Shown here: piece by piece, positions 45,732-58,392 of the stretch
Layout: every line of letters starts with the position of its first letter
How positions within the stretch are numbered: the first letter of the stretch is position 1
Assembly: GCA_038380435.1 (NCBI GenBank)
Contig: JAWZYU010000019.1
Coordinates: 21,787,801-21,851,800, forward strand
Source of the DNA: Ryuthela nishihirai
Taxonomy: Eukaryota; Arthropoda; Arachnida; Araneae; Heptathelidae
Direction: 5' to 3'
Length of the DNA: 64,000 bases
Translations under genes and position numbers: made by a program
The notes under the pieces: model-generated
What the model was told of the DNA's origin: nothing
Database searches by the model: none
The model's input: only the letters and a program-made list of their open reading frames with translations

Positions 45732-47938
45732 TATATATTATTGTTCATTTTAACTAACAATTGATTAAAAAACCTACTTTAACCAAGTTATGTTCAATAT
45801 TTTTATGCATAAAGCATAAGTTATCAAAGTCGTGGAGGAGATTATACTCCAGTAAGTGATTGTTTTCGAAATGTATGAAAAATGCCACAATTCTCTCCTT
45901 GCAATAAGAAATGATCATGAGATTGCAGGTGAAAGAAAAAATTACAATACCAGATTGTATCATCAGCATGGTTCATCTCTAAGTAAATTCCATCTAAGTA
46001 CATGTCATATGGTCAGTAGTGCATTCAGATAGATTTGTCCCTGAGCAGGAATAATAGTGTCCCATACAGAATGCAAGTCAAATATTAATAATGAGGGAAA
46101 TCCTAGCTAACATGGTACTGTTGGCAACCCTACAGGTGGGGATAACTCAGTGTAGATAACAAATACAAAAATTATTAGTCAAATTGCAGATAAATATGAC
46201 TGCAGAAAATATCCATTCTCAACTCAGATTAGCTTTAAGAGTTTTACCATTTCGTTAGAACTGCTCACATTTTTAACCACTCCTGTACGAGGCAAAGAAT
46301 ATGTAAGGAGAAGAATGAAAGTCTTCTTATTTCCGGAACTGAGTCGCTACTACCACCACTGAGCTCCAGCTACACATTGGTATGAAATGTGCTTACAGGG
46401 GCAATGCAGCAAACAGGTTGTTAGTTGAGGACTGAATTTTCTCTGCACATGCACAGACTCTAGATTTTCAGCACATTGTTTCGGAACAATAGCGGATGAT
46501 AATCTCTAATTTCAGGTATGTTGAATGTTTTTTTTCCCTCTTTCAGCACTTTGATATATTTGCCACTCCAAGAAAAAAATGCTAGTGAAAGCTTGATTTG
46601 TAATAATATAGATGTAGTTTTCTAAATGCGATCTTCCTTACCAGATGCACGTGGTTTACCTTAAGCCTTGCCACCATGTTGGCAGTTACGGCAGGCGATG
46701 ACTTGTAGCATGTCAAGAAGTACTTGTTGCTATTCTCTGTAATTGTAGGTTAATTCCAGAAGTATATCTAGCATTAATAAGTGACTGATGCTTACAGATT
46801 GATTTTAAGTTTTTTATAATTAGTGATTAAGTAAACTTTCATTATCATAAAATTATGTTTGTTGTGGACTTCAATCCTGTTTGTACTGCAGACTCTGATC
46901 CTGCTCCTGCTGCAGAAGAGTGCTTCCCAGTGTACTCTTTTACAGCAGGATCTGGCAGAGTGCTGAGTACCGGCATGCTGTGATTCCAAGGAATCTTCTT
47001 CACCACAATTGCAAAGCAGCAAGGAATTATGGATTATATTTTTAGCGTATTTGCAATTCACATGAAAAGGGCATGATTTTACTATTTTATCATTTCTTTA
47101 TAATTGCAGAATTTGAAAGAGATTTGATATTTTGCAAATGTTGCAAATAAAATTTATGCCCATTGGCATAATCTGTTGTAGCCAACTTCTCATGCTGGGA
47201 TCTCAGTTGAAATGAATATATGATATTAAATAAATTTTCTTAGTTCACTTCTTAAAGTTTCTGTGCTTTTTTTTAATTTTAATTACATTCATTGCATATG
47301 TAAACAATTTATAAAAACTCTGTGCTGTTAAAATTCTAAAAGGGAGAAATATTTACATATACATTTTAGAGTGTTCAGCATGTTATTCAAATGAAGATTT
47401 GCTAAATAAATATAAAACAAATTTGGGAAGGATTGTATGAGACAACAAAAAATTAAACAATCATCATGTCAAAAAAAACTTTTTTCAAATAAATTTGCAG
47501 AACACAGCAAAAAAATGGAGTGAGGGAGCTGAAGGGGTTAGGAAGGAATGCAGTGCATTTAAAAACCATGCATATTATTAAAAATTGTTTCAATTTAGAT
47601 TTTACTAAAATGTCCTTTCAGAAACAACTCATATGTAAAAGTGTTGAAGGTGGAAAAAAAAAGATATTTCATGCAATACGAAAACTTCTCCAAATGATTA
47701 TAAATACATATTTGAAAAAAACTTATAAACATTACAACACTAATAATAACAGCCGCTGAATCTAAAATTCTCCCAGAAAAAAATATGCAAGTACCTTAGT
47801 GCCTGAGATCACGAATAGTGGTTTCCCTGTAGCACATCACGTGTGTCTGCATTCTTGTGGTGTTGCAGTCAAAAGTGTATTACATTGTGCCTGTCAAAGC
47901 TTTCATTCTTCTCCTTACATATTCTTTGTACAAGGGAC
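45732..47938. other. Unassigned intron, 2.2 kb
   Basis: No matching repeats within the window. A short less AT-rich patch at 46865-47000 (ctgctcctgctgcagaagag) has no coding resemblance I can name. Confidence 0.4.
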
Positions 47939-47940
47939 AT

Positions 47941-49269
47941 TCGAAAAGTTCTTGACATGCATCTGCAGAACAAAAATCATTGCACTTACCTCAACAAAAC
48001 TTTTACTGTCCTTCAAGGTACTCTCCTCCAGCATCTATGCAAAATTACAGATGTCTATGCTAATTCTGGAATTCTTGGTGGTACTTCTGTTGGGGAATAT
48101 TCCTAACTCTGAATGAATGCATTTTGCAAAGTCTTGCACCCTTGAAAAAGTCTCCTCAGCAAGTTCCTTTTAATTTTTGGAAACAACCGAAAATTGCATG
48201 GTGTGCAAGATCAGGTGAATATGCAGGATGGGGTAGCTGTTTAATTTTTTCTTGCTCCAAATAACTTGGACGAGTTTTGTAAGCACTAGCATTGTCATGA
48301 AGGAGAACCCTTGACATGCCTCCTTAGCCATTTTGGGCAAAACAATGTTGGTATAGTATTAGCCTTTTATAGTCATTTTTTCAGGTAAACAGGGTAAGTT
48401 TATTTTTGGTAAAGGTAAACAGGTTAGGTGAAACAGGTTTTTTGGTAATGGTAAATAGGTAAGGTGAATGAAAGGAATTGTGAACATCCTCTTCCTTGAG
48501 TGAAAGTTTTGTCAGAGGATTTTGGAATGTGGTTTATCTTCTTTAAACCAAACATAGTTGTCGATCTTTCTGGGAGTTGTATAGTAATAAAACCACCAAC
48601 TCATCACCTGTGACAATGTCTTAACTGTTTGGTGCCATTAGGTTTGAGCATTGCTAGCATCTCCTTGTACAAGTTGAATCTAGCCCTATTTTGCTCTTCT
48701 GTCAGTTTGTGGGTACCCCTATAGCACAGATCTTTCAGAACTTTTAATATTGATGAATAATTGTTTCCACACTGCTAATCAATACACTGACATCTAAACT
48801 TATTGTCTGAATGGTGATGTATGAGTTTTCCTTAATGAGTTCACGAACAGTAGTGACGATTCTGTCATTCATGATGTCCTTTGGTCTTCCTGCACAGGAG
48901 AGGTCTTCAAAGTTCTGTCATCATACTCAGAATTTGCACATCAATCCTGTAACAGTACCATATAAACAGACATGATCCCCATATATTTGTGATAAATAGT
49001 CATGAATTTTTTTTTGCATTGTCCACAAGCTGAATCCTTGTGAAAATGTAAAATCTTTCCTGTCTTTCGTAGGCTCCATAGCAACAAAGAACTGATTTCA
49101 CAGACAGAACTTTATGCACCCCCAGCAAAGAGAAATGATGACATGACCTTTGTTTTTAACATGCAGTGACAAGTTTGGACAAGCTTTCAAACAAGTCATA
49201 GCTCATTAACTTCGGAGGAGTGAGTGCAAATCTATAGACACTTGTCAAGAACTTTTTGAATGCCCTCCA
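47941..49269 (-). mobile_element. Mariner (DD34D-type) transposon, degraded, full length
   Basis: 1329 bp between TA (47939-47940, 49270-49271). Ends caagggacattcgaaaagtt and the inverse aactttttgaatgccctcc. The - strand reads, with frame changes, a GDE block, then LLHDNASAYKTRPSYLEQEK (second Asp) and QLPHPAYSPDLAHHAIFGCF. The latter is the PYSPDLAPSDFHLF block with the third Asp lost. Many stops. Confidence 0.83.
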
Positions 49270-49339
49270 TAATTTCCACATATGCTGGTAATTGCATATT
49301 AATTTCTGGAAGTAATAAATAAAAATTTGACACTTTTAC

Positions 49340-49445
49340 TTGATACCCTCCCCGAACCATCTCAGCCCTCTGGATCCTTGTGACCATACCTTTAACCCAT
49401 TGTGTGCAAAAAAGTGCCACTCAGAGGTAAATAACCCAAAAACCC
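49340..49445 (+). mobile_element. SINE-A, short 3' fragment
   Basis: Only the last ~100 bp: ccctctggatccttgtgacc to gccactcagaggtaaataac. Confidence 0.75.
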
Positions 49446-49794
49446 AACCCAGGTTCGAGTTCTCAAAATGACCCAAAGGTCAAGTAACCTCTTTAATCCA
49501 ATGCCCCATAAACCCCACCCAAAAATGCCTCCCTCTTTTTAAAAAGTGCCCCATTAGAGCTCAATACCACCCAAAGTGACTAAGAAGAGCAAAAAAAAAA
49601 CACACACACCATAGAAAACGTCCAGAAAGAAGCCAGAAATGAAAAGCTTCCAAAAATTCCCCATGCAGGTCAAAAACACTCCGCCATTTGCATTCTACAA
49701 GAGTATAGTGACCGAACAGTAGAGAAGTGTATAAGAAATGCCATACAAGCGCCAGAAACCCTGAGAACAAAGGAATAAGTCAATTATGCAGTTT
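49446..49794. other. Unassigned C/A-rich spacer between two SINE-A fragments
   Basis: Unusually rich in ACCC-type text on this strand (ccccataaaccccacccaaa). No match elsewhere in the window. Confidence 0.35.
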
Positions 49795-50035
49795 CCCGCC
49801 AGCTTGGAAAGGTCTCCGTCTGTCAGATGGGACTTTAAGCAGTGGCTCTGTTTGTGGAATAGCCATACCCCCCTATGCATATTAAAAAACATGCTGGATG
49901 GTCTTGATGGGAAGCTGTCATCTGTCTGCCAACAGCTGTCCAGTGGGTCCACCTCCCTCCAATCCTACCTCCTTGTGACCTTACCAGTTAGCCCATTGTG
50001 TGCAAAAAATTGATACTTGGAGGTAAAACATTCCA
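49795..50035 (+). mobile_element. SINE-A, 3' two thirds
   Basis: From cccgccagcttggaaaggtc to acttggaggtaaaacattcc; diverged, head missing. Confidence 0.78.
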
Positions 50036-50049
50036 ACCTTTCTCTCCTT

Positions 50050-50330
50050 CATGAACTTCTTTATCTGTTATGCACTGTTTACTTAAACTAAAAAAAAAGC
50101 TAGTTTTGAACTCAAGTTTTGTTAAACAATTGTGCTTGAAATGAGATTTTCACCAAAAATATATTTTGTTCTGTTGTCCTGGGTATGCTCACCTCAGAAG
50201 TAAAGGTGATAATTTTTTATATTTGTTGTCATCTACTACTTCTCAGTTATCCCCTACCTGTAATATAAGAGAATCAAAATAAAGTTGGGAGATAAGAAAA
50301 AGAGTAAACTTTTTTCTGACCATCCTGTAT
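50050..50330 (+). repeat. Dispersed repeat Z, copy 1
   Basis: Collinear with 57250-57500 (caccaaaaatatattttgtt, ttgttgtcctgggtatgctc, ccctacctgtaatataagag). Unknown class, non-coding. Confidence 0.65.
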
Positions 50331-50518
50331 TATAGAGAAATGCATGAGTGTTGTAGAGTAATGGTCATACCTAAAATAATTTAGCAAAGATTAGTTATTA
50401 TTAACCTTTAAATTAAAATTTTTTGATAGTGCAAATAATTAAAAATGTATAATAGGCGTGATAAATTTTCAAATATTTTAAAAGCAGGAAATTCAATAGC
50501 TAGTACAGCTGGCATATA

Positions 50519-50971
50519 CAGGGTGATTCAAAACTCTTGGGCCAAACTTTAAGGGGTGATAGAATACACCTAAACAAGCACTTTTTGTCATACAATGCAT
50601 GGTCGGAACTCAAACAGTGAAGTGCTAGAGGGCGCTTTCCAGTAAACATTTATAAGCGCTGGTTTTCGCACTCATCATCATTTCTACCGTGGATTGCAGA
50701 ACAGATGGATTGTTTCATGAATCAGGAGAAGGCGGACATGCATTTCATGTACGGAGCTGCTGACGGGAATGTGAGGGAAGCCTGAAGACTGTACAATCCA
50801 CAGTAGAAATGACGACAAGTGTGAAAACCAGCGCTTATAAGTGTTCACTAGAAAGCACCCTCTAGCGCTTCACCACTTGAGTTCTGACCATGCATTGTAT
50901 GATGAAAAGTGCTTGTTTAGGTGTGTTCTATCACTCCTTAAAGTTTGGCCTAAGAGTTTTGAATCACCCTG
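50519..50971. mobile_element. Rosa-type MITE, second subfamily, 178-bp TIRs
   Basis: TA on both sides; ends CAGGGTGATTCAAAAC, identical to the 1458-bp rosa-like element, but the rest of the TIR is different. Arms 50519-50696 and 50794-50971. The 97-bp centre starts with ATG at 50705 and keeps 26 codons (NQEKADMHFMYGAADGNVRE) similar to the N-terminus of the DD41D transposase, then TGA at 50783-50785. It is an internal deletion derivative of a related autonomous element not present here. Confidence 0.9.
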
Positions 50972-51124
50972 TATAAACAAGGAGTTTTCCAGTTCATATG
51001 GCATTTTTCACTGCTTCAAAAATGTGCTAACAGAGCAGTTTAGATAAGTGATACATTTAATTTAAAAATGAAGAAAAAAGTTAATTTTGTGTCAATAGTT
51101 GCTTAAACTATGTTTTATTATCAG

Positions 51125-51285
51125 TGGTAGGCAATAAATGTGATCTTCCCACAAGAGCAGTTGACATGAAGCAAGCAGCAGAAGTTGCCAAGAACTATGG
51201 TATCCCTTTTATAGAAACATCTGCTAAAACCAGAATGGGTGTAGATGATGCATTTTATACACTGGTTCGAGAAATTCGTAAAGAT
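51125..51285 (+). CDS. Ras1: Ras exon, residues 113-166 (NKxD and SAK loops)
   Basis: Acceptor ttattatcag, donor gtaagt. The first two bases complete Leu113. The exon then encodes VGNKCDL (116-119 is the NKxD guanine-specificity motif) and helix 4, then [11 protein letters not shown] (SAK at 145-147 contacts the base), ending VREIRKD at Asp166 in phase 0. [20 protein letters not shown] is diagnostic of true Ras. If the following intron were retained the frame would run to a stop at 51436-51438 without a CAAX box, so splicing to 58393 is needed for membrane anchoring. Confidence 0.97.
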
Positions 51286-51378
51286 GTAAGTAGTGTTTTC
51301 AAATGTTGTCCATTACTAATGCTTAAATTACTATCATTGTATGCAACTGAAAGACTAGATAGTAAAAGTCACATTATA

Positions 51379-53481
51379 CACTGCTCAACACAGAAAATGT
51401 CACACCAGAAAGTATTTGTCAGAGCACCATGCAAATAGGTGGGTATGTGTTGATAGTTGGATTATGTAAATGAGTGCAGTTGCAAACCAATCACTTGATA
51501 GTTGAGGGATGTAATGCTCCAAAAGATTGTTAAACTTCTTCAATTTGAACCTTTTGACTGATCCAAATTAAACTAAACTTCCAGATAGCATCAGGCACCT
51601 GACAATTAATTTTATGAAATAAAATAAATGAGGGTTTGCTAGGTAGGTATATGGACATTATTTAGTGAGTAAGAAATCGAAAGATTGTCAAATTATTAAA
51701 GTTAAATCTTAAAATCGATTATCGTAACTCAAGAGAAAAAATAGCAAAGTCAAAATATTTCATATAACAAAGTTTATTTCCAAAATATTAAAGACTTGCC
51801 AAATAAACTGATGAATACAAAAGTCTGAGCAACTAAAAACTCACATCTAACTCCATCTCTATTAACATCCTTCAAAAAGACTGATTTGCTTCCTCTTACT
51901 CACTCCCTACTCTTTGCTGTCTTTGTGACCTAATGTCACTTAGTGTACATGCTGTGTGCAACTGACACATGTGTTGCACTCTGGGATTTACATTTGCATA
52001 AACTTGCACCAGCTATATGATGCAAGAGGCAATGTGTCCTTAACACGCACATCAGCGGTTGTCAATCAAAAGTCAGAGTTGTTCATGTGCAACTCCTTTA
52101 GCTGATCAGAAGAGAAAAAAAAATTATAAATCCAACTAAAGAGTAAAAGCTCCAAAATAATAAATATAACGTAAATAACGTAAAACTGTTAAGGAAAAGT
52201 AAAAGTGAATAAGTGGCCCATCACAGGTAGATAACAGGGCGAAATGGCTTGAAGTAGCTAAGTTTGGTCATCCTCACTGAGTGTGTGGACAATTGCATTG
52301 GAGTGATCTTGGTGGCGAAAGCACATGTAAAGAGTGAGAATACCTGGGCGATGTCATCAGGAATCCTACCATCACACTTACACCTTTACAGGAGGCTTCA
52401 TAGGACTATGTATGGCTGGTTGGCCTCTGCATTGCATTGTGGTGGAAATGTATTGGGATGCAACAACTGTCTGTCGAATTTAGCGACAGTGGGTTGAGGT
52501 AGGTGATGTGTGTCACTGTAGTGGGACTGGTGCACATGCATGGACATCCGAACACCTCGATTGCTGCATTCGACTGTAAGCCGTAGCAGCCCCACAATCC
52601 ACAGTAGTTGACATTTGACGTGATGTATAGGCAGCTATGGACATCCCCATGTCATCACAGATTGTGAATCGCAGATTGGTTGAGACAGGTCTGCACTCTC
52701 GCCAGCCATTATGAAGACTACTACTCACTGCAGCACATTGTTGCACAAGGTTGCAGTGGTGCCGTACCAGATATGTGTGGTGGGAACTGGGAACAAATGG
52801 GACCATGTCGTATCTCACTTCTGTCATAGCGATGACAATCGCCAATTGAGAATCTGGAGATGACGTGGTGACCGAGCTGATTTTGTGTCATATGGCTCCT
52901 TATCCTGGTGTCATGGTTTGGGTGCTATCAGTTGAAATAGCTGTTCACTGCTTGTATGCATAATGGGTACAATGACAGCATGACAATATGTTGATGGGGT
53001 GCTGCAGCCTGTTACCATATCTCTGTGGTATTCCTGATGTCTGCCTGCACACTGCCAACCTCAGCAGAGAGTGCCTACAAGGTGTCCAGGTGCTGCCTTG
53101 GCAATTACCCCAGACTTCTCCCAAATAGAGAACACATAGGACATCATTAATAGATGACTTCACCTCTGCACGACCCTCTTGCAATGTCGATGAATTAAAA
53201 AACGCAGGTCAACAACAACACATGGTCTGCGATACCTCAGCACAACATCCAGGGATTTTTCCACCCAATGTTGCCGACGCATATATATATGTATGCACCC
53301 AGGATGATGCTCATACGACCTACTGACTCAGGCCACATTATATTGTCTCCTCACCCATCACATTCATGTAATCTCTCAGAAATTAAAGCACTTCTTTCCC
53401 ACCTACTTGTTCACATGTGTGATAAGTTTCATCTTGTTTCATGCATTCCTTCATAGTGTAGATTTTCTATGTTGAGCAGTG
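51379..53481 (+). mobile_element. Tc1-like transposon split by a solo LTR
   Basis: Ends cactgctcaacacagaaaat and the inverse atttt.tatgttgagcagtg between TA dinucleotides (51377-51378, 53482-53483). Worn plus-strand transposase: GNKWDHVVSHF near the first Asp, MVWGAIS-like text near 52910, LPWQLP and QIENT where SPDLSPIEHIW is expected (about 53090-53130). The LTR at 51510-52225 lies in its 5' part. Begins only 93 bp after the Ras exon. Confidence 0.8.
51510..52225 (+). mobile_element. Solo LTR-like element L, complete copy, 716 bp
   Basis: TGTAATGCTCC at the start and GGCCCATCACA at the end; 4-bp flanks ggga and ggta (one mismatch). Aligns over its whole length with 19696-20822 (without the SINE) and with 15093-15583. 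Contains a conserved run near the 3' end (taaatataacgtaa). No coding sequence. Confidence 0.75.
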
Positions 53482-53494
53482 TATATGTAATTGA

Positions 53495-56115
53495 CCCTTA
53501 GGGAGTCCAGCCAGAAAAACTGATTTACATCCAGAGGTCCAGCTATTTTTTTTTCATTCTGATCAGGCAAAAAAAATAACTTCAAAGCATTTTTTTTGCC
53601 AAATTAATGAAAGGAATTACGATATGTTATATGCCAAATTAATCAGCATTTATTTCTGTATTTTCTGAAAATAAAATATTTAACAAAAGAGATTACTAGT
53701 TTTATTTTAATAGGACTTTTTAAGAATCATGTAGTAAAAAAAATGCATCTGGCAATACAAATAAAAATTTATTGAAAAGAAAAAATAACAACAACAAACT
53801 AATAGACAGAAATGATTATAATGCACATGAATAGAAAGGCTATTTGTTTCTTAATAGCAAAAAATTAATTTTCTTGTTTCAAGTAAATATTTTTCCCGTT
53901 TTGTAATTTTTTTCTCAGTACCATACTTTGAGAAAAGTCTAGGCTTTTAACCAATTTTGCTGTCAGATGAACAAGTCAACTTTAAAAATAAAAAAAATAA
54001 CCAATCAACAGAAGCAGATCCTATTATGTTTAAAATTAAACAGAATTTAACTCCAAATCCTATTAAAATAAAAAATAAACATATTTGCAAACATATTAAT
54101 TTTAATAAGACATTTTCATATTGATATAGTGAAAAAATAGATTGCAATTAAGGCTGATGTTGAAGAACATGATGAATAAAAACAGTTAAATTATATATTA
54201 ATTGAAAGTAAATTTCTTCTCAAATAATATAATATTTACTACTTGAAACATAATATTTATTTCTTTTAATGATTCTTTGCAGTGTGGTATATTTAAAACG
54301 TGGGCTAGTGTTACACAAGGTGACTTAGATTGCTCACATTAATGGAATTTTCTGCTCTGTTTATGAAATAGACAAAATGCAAAACACTTTCTTGGGTGCC
54401 TTTTATTACTAAACATTCTGAATTTTTTCTTTGGATGTTGAAGTTTTGGCAATCTTGGCTGAGTGCAAAATTAATGTTTTTGTATCAAGGGTAAAAACAA
54501 ATGTCTGTATCGTGAGTGGCTCAGCCAATATATTGAGAGGAGGAGGGTAAACTCTGTTAAAACCATTGAATATAAACTTAAAAACATAATTAAAAAATAA
54601 TAAAATTCTGCTTGGGGGGGATTAAATTCATTTTGAAATTGCCCTCCCACAGGAGGACTGATTTTTGTGGTAAGGAAGTTTTTTTGCTTTCGTATCCAAG
54701 ACCTCATTCATTTTCAGAAAAAGAACAAGATCAAAGTTTTTTTACTGGAAAACTGAGAAATAATAATAAAAAAAAAAAACCTAATGCGATAATAAATATA
54801 TCTGCAGCAACAAGTTGCAATCCAGCCATCCGATATAGCATTAACTCCACAAAAATCACTAATAATCAATCGACAAAAAGATCAATAACTTATGGAAATA
54901 AAATAAATCTACAGGAATAAAAACAGGTTTATTTATAAAAAAGGAAATGAAATGCTATCTTTATGCAGGGAGTTTATAATTCAATTTGTTGCAAGAAAGT
55001 ATTTCACTTAAATCATCCATATAAACAACTTGCCGGGTCAAGGAAGTCAGTTTTGCTTCTGTATCAAAGACTTCATTTATTTTTAGGAAATGATACAAAA
55101 TCAAAGTTTTTTTTCCTGGAAAACGAAGAAATAATAACCTAATGCATGTAACGGTTGCATGTAACATATAACCTAATGCAATGTTAAAATATCCACAGCA
55201 ACAAATTGTAAAGCTGACCATCCAATGTAGCATAACTCTGAAAAATTGATAATTATCAATCAAGCAAAAGATTGATAATTTAAGGAAATAAAACCCACAG
55301 AAATGAAAACTAAGGTTTAATTATAAAAGGAAACGAAATACTAACTTTATGCAAGGAGTGTATATTTTACTTGATTTAAATCATCTTGGAAGATGTAAGC
55401 AAATTGCATTTAACACTTAGCAGACGGCTCCCCCACTGCTGCACGTGTGTGAGCAAGCAGTTAGAACACCTGCTATTTCCTCCTATCGTGTACTGTGTCA
55501 AGCCTGTTATTCAATTTCTATGAAAACTTTTTTTTAGTTACAATTTCGATCTGAAGAATGGGAAAGACGATAGAATGCTGGGATAAATGATAAAAATAAT
55601 TCCAGGAATACTGAAATAGGTTTAAGGCAGAAAAGAGTGTAAAACAGAAAAAAAAAATGGAGGTACACACTTTTTAATTACTTCCAAAATCTTCCATTTT
55701 TAAAAATAACAGTTTTTTTATTAATTTTCAGGAGATTTTTCAAAACTTTAAGGAAAAAATTGTTGATAATAGTTAAAATCAAAACTTGTGAGCTTAAATC
55801 AGGGGATTACTTCAATACAGAGTAATGTTAACAAACAAATCAGCAATACCATAGAGGGCTTCTAAAATATGGCAATCAGATGGCTTTATCAAATTTTTAT
55901 TTTGTAGTTGAATAAAATATGCATCAAACGAGAAAAGAAAATATTATTTTTCAAGCTTGAATTATGTATTTTTAAAAGATATACGGCAATTTCCATTTTT
56001 AAAAATCGAAGTTTTATCTGTTGTACAAAAGACGTCTATGACGTTTTTGAACTCTCATTGCTGATTCTGTCAATATCGATGTTCGATGGTAACCTGGGAG
56101 GGGTTAATCGCAGAT
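53495..56115 (+). mobile_element. Foldback-like unit F, second copy
   Basis: About 2.6 kb parallel to 36120-38690: catccagaggtccagctatt at the left, atcatgtagtaaaaaaaatg, two internal direct subrepeats about 370 bp apart (54686 and 55055), agaatgctgggataaatgat, aaacttgtgagcttaaatca, and a gattctgtcaatatcgatgt end with gggttaatcg. No open frame worth calling. This copy has no inverted partner. Confidence 0.65.
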
Positions 56116-57249
56116 TCTAAGTTTAACATTATTTTCTAAACACAGTTAATCTAAGTTTAATTGAGAGTATCACTGTATAAGAAATGTAAATCCCATCAAA
56201 AGATCTTTACGAGTATAGTTAATGTGTTGTGTGTTTTCCCTTATTACATGTAAATTATTTTGTTAATATTAATTTAAGTTAATATAAGTTTGTTACCAAT
56301 CAAAATTATTGATTCATTTCATTTTAAAAATAATAACTATAATTATTTGAAAAAATGAACTGAAAAAAAAAAAAATTGGTTGTCTGACTGGAATTTGAAC
56401 TTGTCTCCCAGAAGCATGCCAGGCATCTTAACTGCTAGATTGCTTTTTCAACCCAATTTTTCGTCTTTCTTGTCTTCAGGACCTTTCCTGATAATTTATT
56501 ACTGAAAAACTATAATTATTGTTAACTTCAAATATATGATGTCCCAATAATGTATTCTTAGAAGAGAGGTATTTTTAATTTTAAGAATAAACTATTTCTC
56601 ACTAAAGGAAAATAAGGTGCTGGCAATTTTTTCTGATAAGGTCAATCAGTGCTCTTTATCTTACTTTGAAGCTAATGTGAATTCAAACAAGTGCTTTCAT
56701 CATCAGTATGTTGCTTAATTGTTTTTTATTTTGCTTTTTAGGTAAGGAAGAGAGAGATTTTTTAACTTGGGTGTTTCCAGTGACAAAGTAAAAAATATAA
56801 CTTTGGAACTACTGCCACTTGCATTTGACCCATAATGCTTGATCCCCATTTCCCTCTCCCATTTTTTTTTTGGGGGGGGGATTGGGGGTAGCCCATCACA
56901 TTGTCATCATTATAGCTTTAATTTGAGATATAACTCATTGAGATAAACTAAGTTCAACCCCCTATTTGGAGGAAAGAACTCTGGTTAGCCCATGATAGTC
57001 CCCAGATCATAAACTTCATTTGACTCATTAAAATTGATTAAAGAGTGGAGTATGTGATGGAATGTTATGAAAATTGCACAAACTCACAAACAAATGGATA
57101 AATAACAAGCAATAAGAAGATAGGTTGGAATATATAGTTAGACTCCAAGTTATGCATAAGAAACACTGATTGAAACCCTGTTGGGCTGGGTAGGTTTGTT
57201 TTTTTTCCACTGAGTAATATTTTTGCATAGAGCTCAGTAGGGGAATGGG
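56116..57249. other. Unassigned intron with a tRNA-like relic
   Basis: At 56380-56455, read on the - strand, gcagttaagatgcctggc and agttcaaattcc resemble A and B boxes. The rest is AT-rich with a G-run at 56873-56880. Confidence 0.35.
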
Positions 57250-57500
57250 ACCTACTGTTTGCTTAAAGCTCTGCATAGAACTTAATTTTAAGCTTTAAGT
57301 TTCATTAAACAACTGTGTTTGGAACTAGATTTTTGGCAAAAATATATTTTATTTTGTTGTCCAGAACATGCTCCCCTTACAAGTAAGGGTGAACCTACCT
57401 TATTGTGATCTATACTTATTATTTGCCATCTGCACCTAATTAATTTTCCCTACCTGTAATGTAAGAGGGTAAAAATAGAGCTGGGAGAAAGTTAAATTGT
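57250..57500 (+). repeat. Dispersed repeat Z, copy 2
   Basis: Parallel to 50050-50330; shared text includes ggcaaaaatatattttattt, ccctacctgtaatgtaagag and agctgggagaaag. Confidence 0.65.
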
Positions 57501-58392
57501 TTCCTGTTCTTGTTTCAACAATCTAATTTTTTCATCAGTTTTTAGTGGATCACATATTTAACTCATTTAAAATACATTGATGAGCAATCATAAAGCACTA
57601 TTTCCTTCTGTAACCTATCCAAGGTCTCTATTAAATGCCAAGGTCATTAGGCTTCTATCTCAGTTGGGCACAATATCTTTGTGCCAAGGAACAAGAAGGG
57701 GAGGTTCCATAGAGCTAATATAAGACAAACGATCAAGTGTCTCATACTTGATGGTTCAGACAGTTTTGCAGAAAAGCTTGCTTTACAGGAGTAAATTGAG
57801 ACAAATGGGTTTAATTGCAATTCTTGCTTCATGAGAGAAATCTTTCCAAATCTGAACATCACTGCTTATTATCCAAATCAGACTTAGGGAGCTCTGCTCA
57901 GAGAAGAGAATGCATCATGCCAAGATGAGGCTTCCCACAGCTGGGATTGAACTTAGGACCCTGAGGGAAATTGGCAAATGCTGCTGAGAGGCAATGGCTT
58001 AATCCACAATGCCAAGAGGTCAGGTGTCATTATGATTAAGTACATAAGCATTCATGTCATAATGGGCAAACCGTTGCATCCAATTGTGAATTTTGGGCTC
58101 TGAAGTTGAGAACTCTGAACTGTTGTATGTTAAAAATAGCACTTTTAATATTTGTTCTTTATATAAATTGATTATAAGCAATATCTTATAATTAAATTAT
58201 TTTTAAGTGTTTCATATTTTAATACATCAATTGAATAAAAGTAATTCACTCATAATAAGACGTATAAAATATTTCTGTGCCATCCTTATTTTCATTTGCT
58301 AAAAATAAAATTCTTCGAAATTCTTTGTTAAATAGAATGTTAGTGAGAAGCAGAATCTTGTTAAGAAACTGCATCATTTTTGTAATTTACAG
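57501..58392. other. End of the last Ras intron; one tRNA-like SINE head
   Basis: 57915-58020, read on the - strand, has ggcattgtggattaagcc (A box) and agttcaatcccagct (B box) at SINE-like spacing. The remainder is AT-rich and ends in the Ras acceptor. Confidence 0.4.

Noticed and set aside
47520..47759. Lys/Asn-rich 79-codon frame
   Set aside because: AT-rich intron composition explains it; no motif, no splice context, no match.
51124..51438. 104-codon frame as an alternative Ras C-terminus
   Set aside because: The part after 51285 is intron read-through without CAAX or family similarity, and the donor at 51286 is strong.
52513..52845. 110-codon frame on the - strand
   Set aside because: Lies antisense within a Tc1-like element bounded by inverted ends and TA; no independent protein resemblance.
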